NCBI RefSeq assembly: GCF_003095655.1 | Contig: NZ_CP029151.1 | Span: 1,735,001 to 1,799,000 of the forward strand | Direction of reading: 5' to 3' | Source of the DNA: Dokdonia sp. Dokd-P16 | Lineage (GTDB): Bacteria > Bacteroidota > Bacteroidia > Flavobacteriales > Flavobacteriaceae | Length of the DNA: 64,000 nt | Shown here: positions 61,943-64,000 of the stretch, one piece after another | Layout of the letters: each line of letters starts with the position of its first letter | Position numbering within the stretch: the stretch's first letter is position 1 | Notes under the pieces: generated by a model | Seen by the model: only the letters and a program-made list of their open reading frames with translations | Database searches by the model: none | What the model was told of the DNA's origin: nothing | Translations under genes and position numbers: made by a program

Positions 61943-63892
61943 ATGAAACAAGTATTCCACTATATAATTATTTTATCCTTCATTTTTAGTGGTACCCTCG
62001 GGTATGCTCAAGAAGGTAAGGTTAAAGTTGCAGGAGAAAAATTTGAGGAATTTGCATACGTAAATGCACGTGATTTATACTCAAGAGTTGCAAATAGAGG
62101 GTTTACCTCTCCAGAAGTTTTTTCAAAGCTAGGAGACTCTTATTACTTTACAGCAGACTATGCAGATGCAGTGCAATGGTATGAGAAGTTAGTTACTACA
62201 GGAGAAGAAGTATCTCCTGAATATTATTTTAGATATGCACAGTCGCTTAAGAGTATTAAGAAATACGATAAAGCAGATAAAATGATGGCTGTATTCGTAC
62301 AAATGAGCGGGACAGATACTCGAGGGGAAATGTTTGAGAAAGAACGTGATTACCTTAAGGAAATAGAAGCACAGTCTGGACGTTATGCTATAGAGCAAGT
62401 TAATTTTAATACAGAGTTACAAGATTTTAGTCCAAGTTTCCTTGGTGAAAGAGTTGTGATTTCTTCAAACAGAAAGAGCAGTACTGGTGACTACATTCAT
62501 GATTGGAATAATCAGCCTTTCTTAGATCTATATGTAGTAGATAATGCAAAAAGCGATAATCCATCTATTGAAAAATTTTCAAAAAATATAAATACTCCAT
62601 ATCATGAGAGTAGCTCTGTCTTTACAGAAAGTGGAGATGAGATGTATTTTACACGTAACAATTACAGTAAAAAAACAAAGCTCAAAAGAGATGAAGCAGG
62701 AACTACGAAATTAAAGTTGTACCATAGCTATAAGCGAGGTGGTGTATGGAGTATTCCAGAAGAGCTTCCTTTTAATAGTGATGAATACTCTACGGCGCAT
62801 CCTGCATTGAGTCCTGATGGTACGATATTGTACTTTGCATCAGATATGCCAGGTACAAAAGGATTAAGTGATATATGGATGTCTACTATAAACGAAGATG
62901 GCACTTATGGAACACCTATAAATCTAGGAAGCGAGATTAACACAGAAGGAAGAGAAACCTTTCCATTTGTGAGTAGCGACAACAAATTGTTTTATGCCAC
63001 AGATGGCCACGTAGGTCTTGGAGGATTGGATGTGTTTGTTACTCAATTAAGTGATGATGGTAAAGTAGGAGCTTCATATAATGTAGGAAAGCCTGTTAAT
63101 AGTAGTGCAGACGATTTTGGACTTATTTTAAGCGAGTCTAGAGGAACTGGATATTTTTCTTCTAATCGTGCATCTGGTCTAGGTAACGATGATATTTATA
63201 GCTTTACAAGAGATAGAAAGATTTTGACTAATTGCGCTCAAAACATCGTAGGTACTACTAGAGATGTAAAGACAGATGAGATACTTCCGCAAACTACAGT
63301 GACATTAAGAGATAAGGTAAACCAAGTTGTAGCAACGGTAACAAGTGATGATCTAGGAAAATTTACTTTTAGTGATGTAAATTGTAGTGAAACTTATGTA
63401 GTGCGAGGTGCAAAGGATACTTATGAGCCACACGAAGTTATTTTAACTACAAGTAGTGATGTAGGTGGTATTATAAATCGTGATGTTTATTTGAAGCCTG
63501 GAGCTCAACTTGTTATAGGAGGAGATCTTACTAATATACTAGAACTTAATCCAATTTATTTTGACTTTGATAAATCAAACATACGCCCAGATGCTGCTCT
63601 TGAACTAGAAAAGGTGATTGCGGTAATGCAACAGTATCCTACGTTAAAAATTGACGTTAGGTCACATACAGATAGTCGTGCCCCAGATGCTTACAACATG
63701 AAGCTCTCTCAACGTAGAAATGTATCTACAATACGCTATATTGTGCAGCAAGGCGGTATAGATGCTTCTAGGCTTACAGGTCGTGGCTATGGTGAAACGC
63801 AGCTTACAAATGCTTGTGCAAATGGCATAGAATGCTCAGAAGAAGAGCACCAGCTTAATAGAAGGTCAGAATTTATTATAATGGCAAAGTAA
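61943..63892 (+). CDS. OmpA-family protein with TPR, PD40 and CarboxypepD-like domains
   Basis: A 649-residue envelope protein. Signal peptide 1-22 (ending GYAQ), TPR-like helices (about 40-125), WD40-like PD40 beta-propeller blades (about 165-425: PALSPDGTILYFASDMPGTKGLSDIWMS), a CarboxypepD-like domain (about 435-520), and the C-terminal OmpA domain (YFDFDKSNIRPDA ... SHTDSRAPDAYNMKLSQRR), whose Asp and Arg bind peptidoglycan. This order is that of PorE-type proteins that tie T9SS components to the cell wall. The gene lies 37 bases behind the porP-like gene, and a terminator follows, so adhesin, PorP-like and OmpA-like genes form one export-and-anchor module. Confidence 0.92.
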   Translation: MKQVFHYIIILSFIFSGTLGYAQEGKVKVAGEKFEEFAYVNARDLYSRVANRGFTSPEVFSKLGDSYYFTADYADAVQWYEKLVTTGEEVSPEYYFRYAQSLKSIKKYDKADKMMAVFVQMSGTDTRGEMFEKERDYLKEIEAQSGRYAIEQVNFNTELQDFSPSFLGERVVISSNRKSSTGDYIHDWNNQPFLDLYVVDNAKSDNPSIEKFSKNINTPYHESSSVFTESGDEMYFTRNNYSKKTKLKRDEAGTTKLKLYHSYKRGGVWSIPEELPFNSDEYSTAHPALSPDGTILYFASDMPGTKGLSDIWMSTINEDGTYGTPINLGSEINTEGRETFPFVSSDNKLFYATDGHVGLGGLDVFVTQLSDDGKVGASYNVGKPVNSSADDFGLILSESRGTGYFSSNRASGLGNDDIYSFTRDRKILTNCAQNIVGTTRDVKTDEILPQTTVTLRDKVNQVVATVTSDDLGKFTFSDVNCSETYVVRGAKDTYEPHEVILTTSSDVGGIINRDVYLKPGAQLVIGGDLTNILELNPIYFDFDKSNIRPDAALELEKVIAVMQQYPTLKIDVRSHTDSRAPDAYNMKLSQRRNVSTIRYIVQQGGIDASRLTGRGYGETQLTNACANGIECSEEEHQLNRRSEFIIMAK

Positions 63893-63910
63893 AACCCATT
63901 TATAACTTAT

Positions 63911-63947
63911 AAAAAAACCTCGCTCATATACTGAGCGAGGTTTTTTT
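63911..63947 (+). terminator. Terminator of the adhesin/porP/ompA cluster
   Basis: A 16-bp stem AAAAAAACCTCGCTCA with its complement, loop TATAC, then a T-run within the stem end. Strong on both strands. Confidence 0.88.
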
Positions 63948-64000
63948 ATGGGTAATGTTGAGCTTCTTAAACCATTGAGGAAATGAGCGTCAATTGATAT

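Overview
This window is a piece of a marine Flavobacteriaceae chromosome (Bacteroidota). The closest fit by gene content is a Dokdonia-like genome, but that is inference. The evidence is Bacteroidota promoters (TTG, 17-18 bases, TAnnTTTG), a SusC/SusD pair, a type IX secretion (T9SS) type B sorting domain with PorP/SprF and OmpA partners, a FolK-deoxynucleoside kinase fusion, and AT-rich DNA of low codon GC. A 14-base palindrome, GCTTTCGCGAAAGC, is scattered through the window (14 exact copies).

Layout. 1-4.4 kb: end of pdxJ, an alpha/beta hydrolase, a FadL-type porin with a GDSL-like lipoprotein, and a small YvlD-type membrane protein. 4.4-7.9 kb: the proteostasis cluster tig-clpP-clpX. 8-13.2 kb: a GH3-family enzyme, a DUF2797 protein, two LysE-type exporters and der. 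13.3-25.2 kb: an unrecorded 39-residue membrane protein, a TonB-type outer membrane protein, a patatin-like phospholipase, an AsmA-like protein, a queuosine-precursor-type transporter, folK-dNK, a CotH-family lipoprotein, an unknown secreted protein and a polyprenyl synthase. 25.3-32.1 kb: a complete TetR-TolC-adaptor-RND efflux operon. 32.2-36.5 kb: a SusC/SusD pair without enzymes. 37-39.6 kb: mutS.

39.6-42.1 kb is the most unusual part. A tRNA-Gly/tRNA-Leu operon is followed on the same strand by two tandem 369-bp units. Each carries a GIY-YIG endonuclease gene and a copy of the 3' end of tRNA-Leu whose T-loop is interrupted by an 18-bp perfect palindrome. The second GIY-YIG gene is split by a complete 1413-bp ISL3-type insertion sequence with an 8-bp target duplication. 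This looks like a minimal mobile cassette that uses a tRNA T-arm as its target.

42.6-63.9 kb: an 18.3-kb gene for a 6091-residue secreted repeat protein (six 711-bp units, seven 1050-bp units, three and a part 456-bp calcium-binding units, then a T9SS type B sorting domain). It is followed by a PorP/SprF-type outer membrane protein and an OmpA-family protein, which together probably export it and anchor it at the cell surface.
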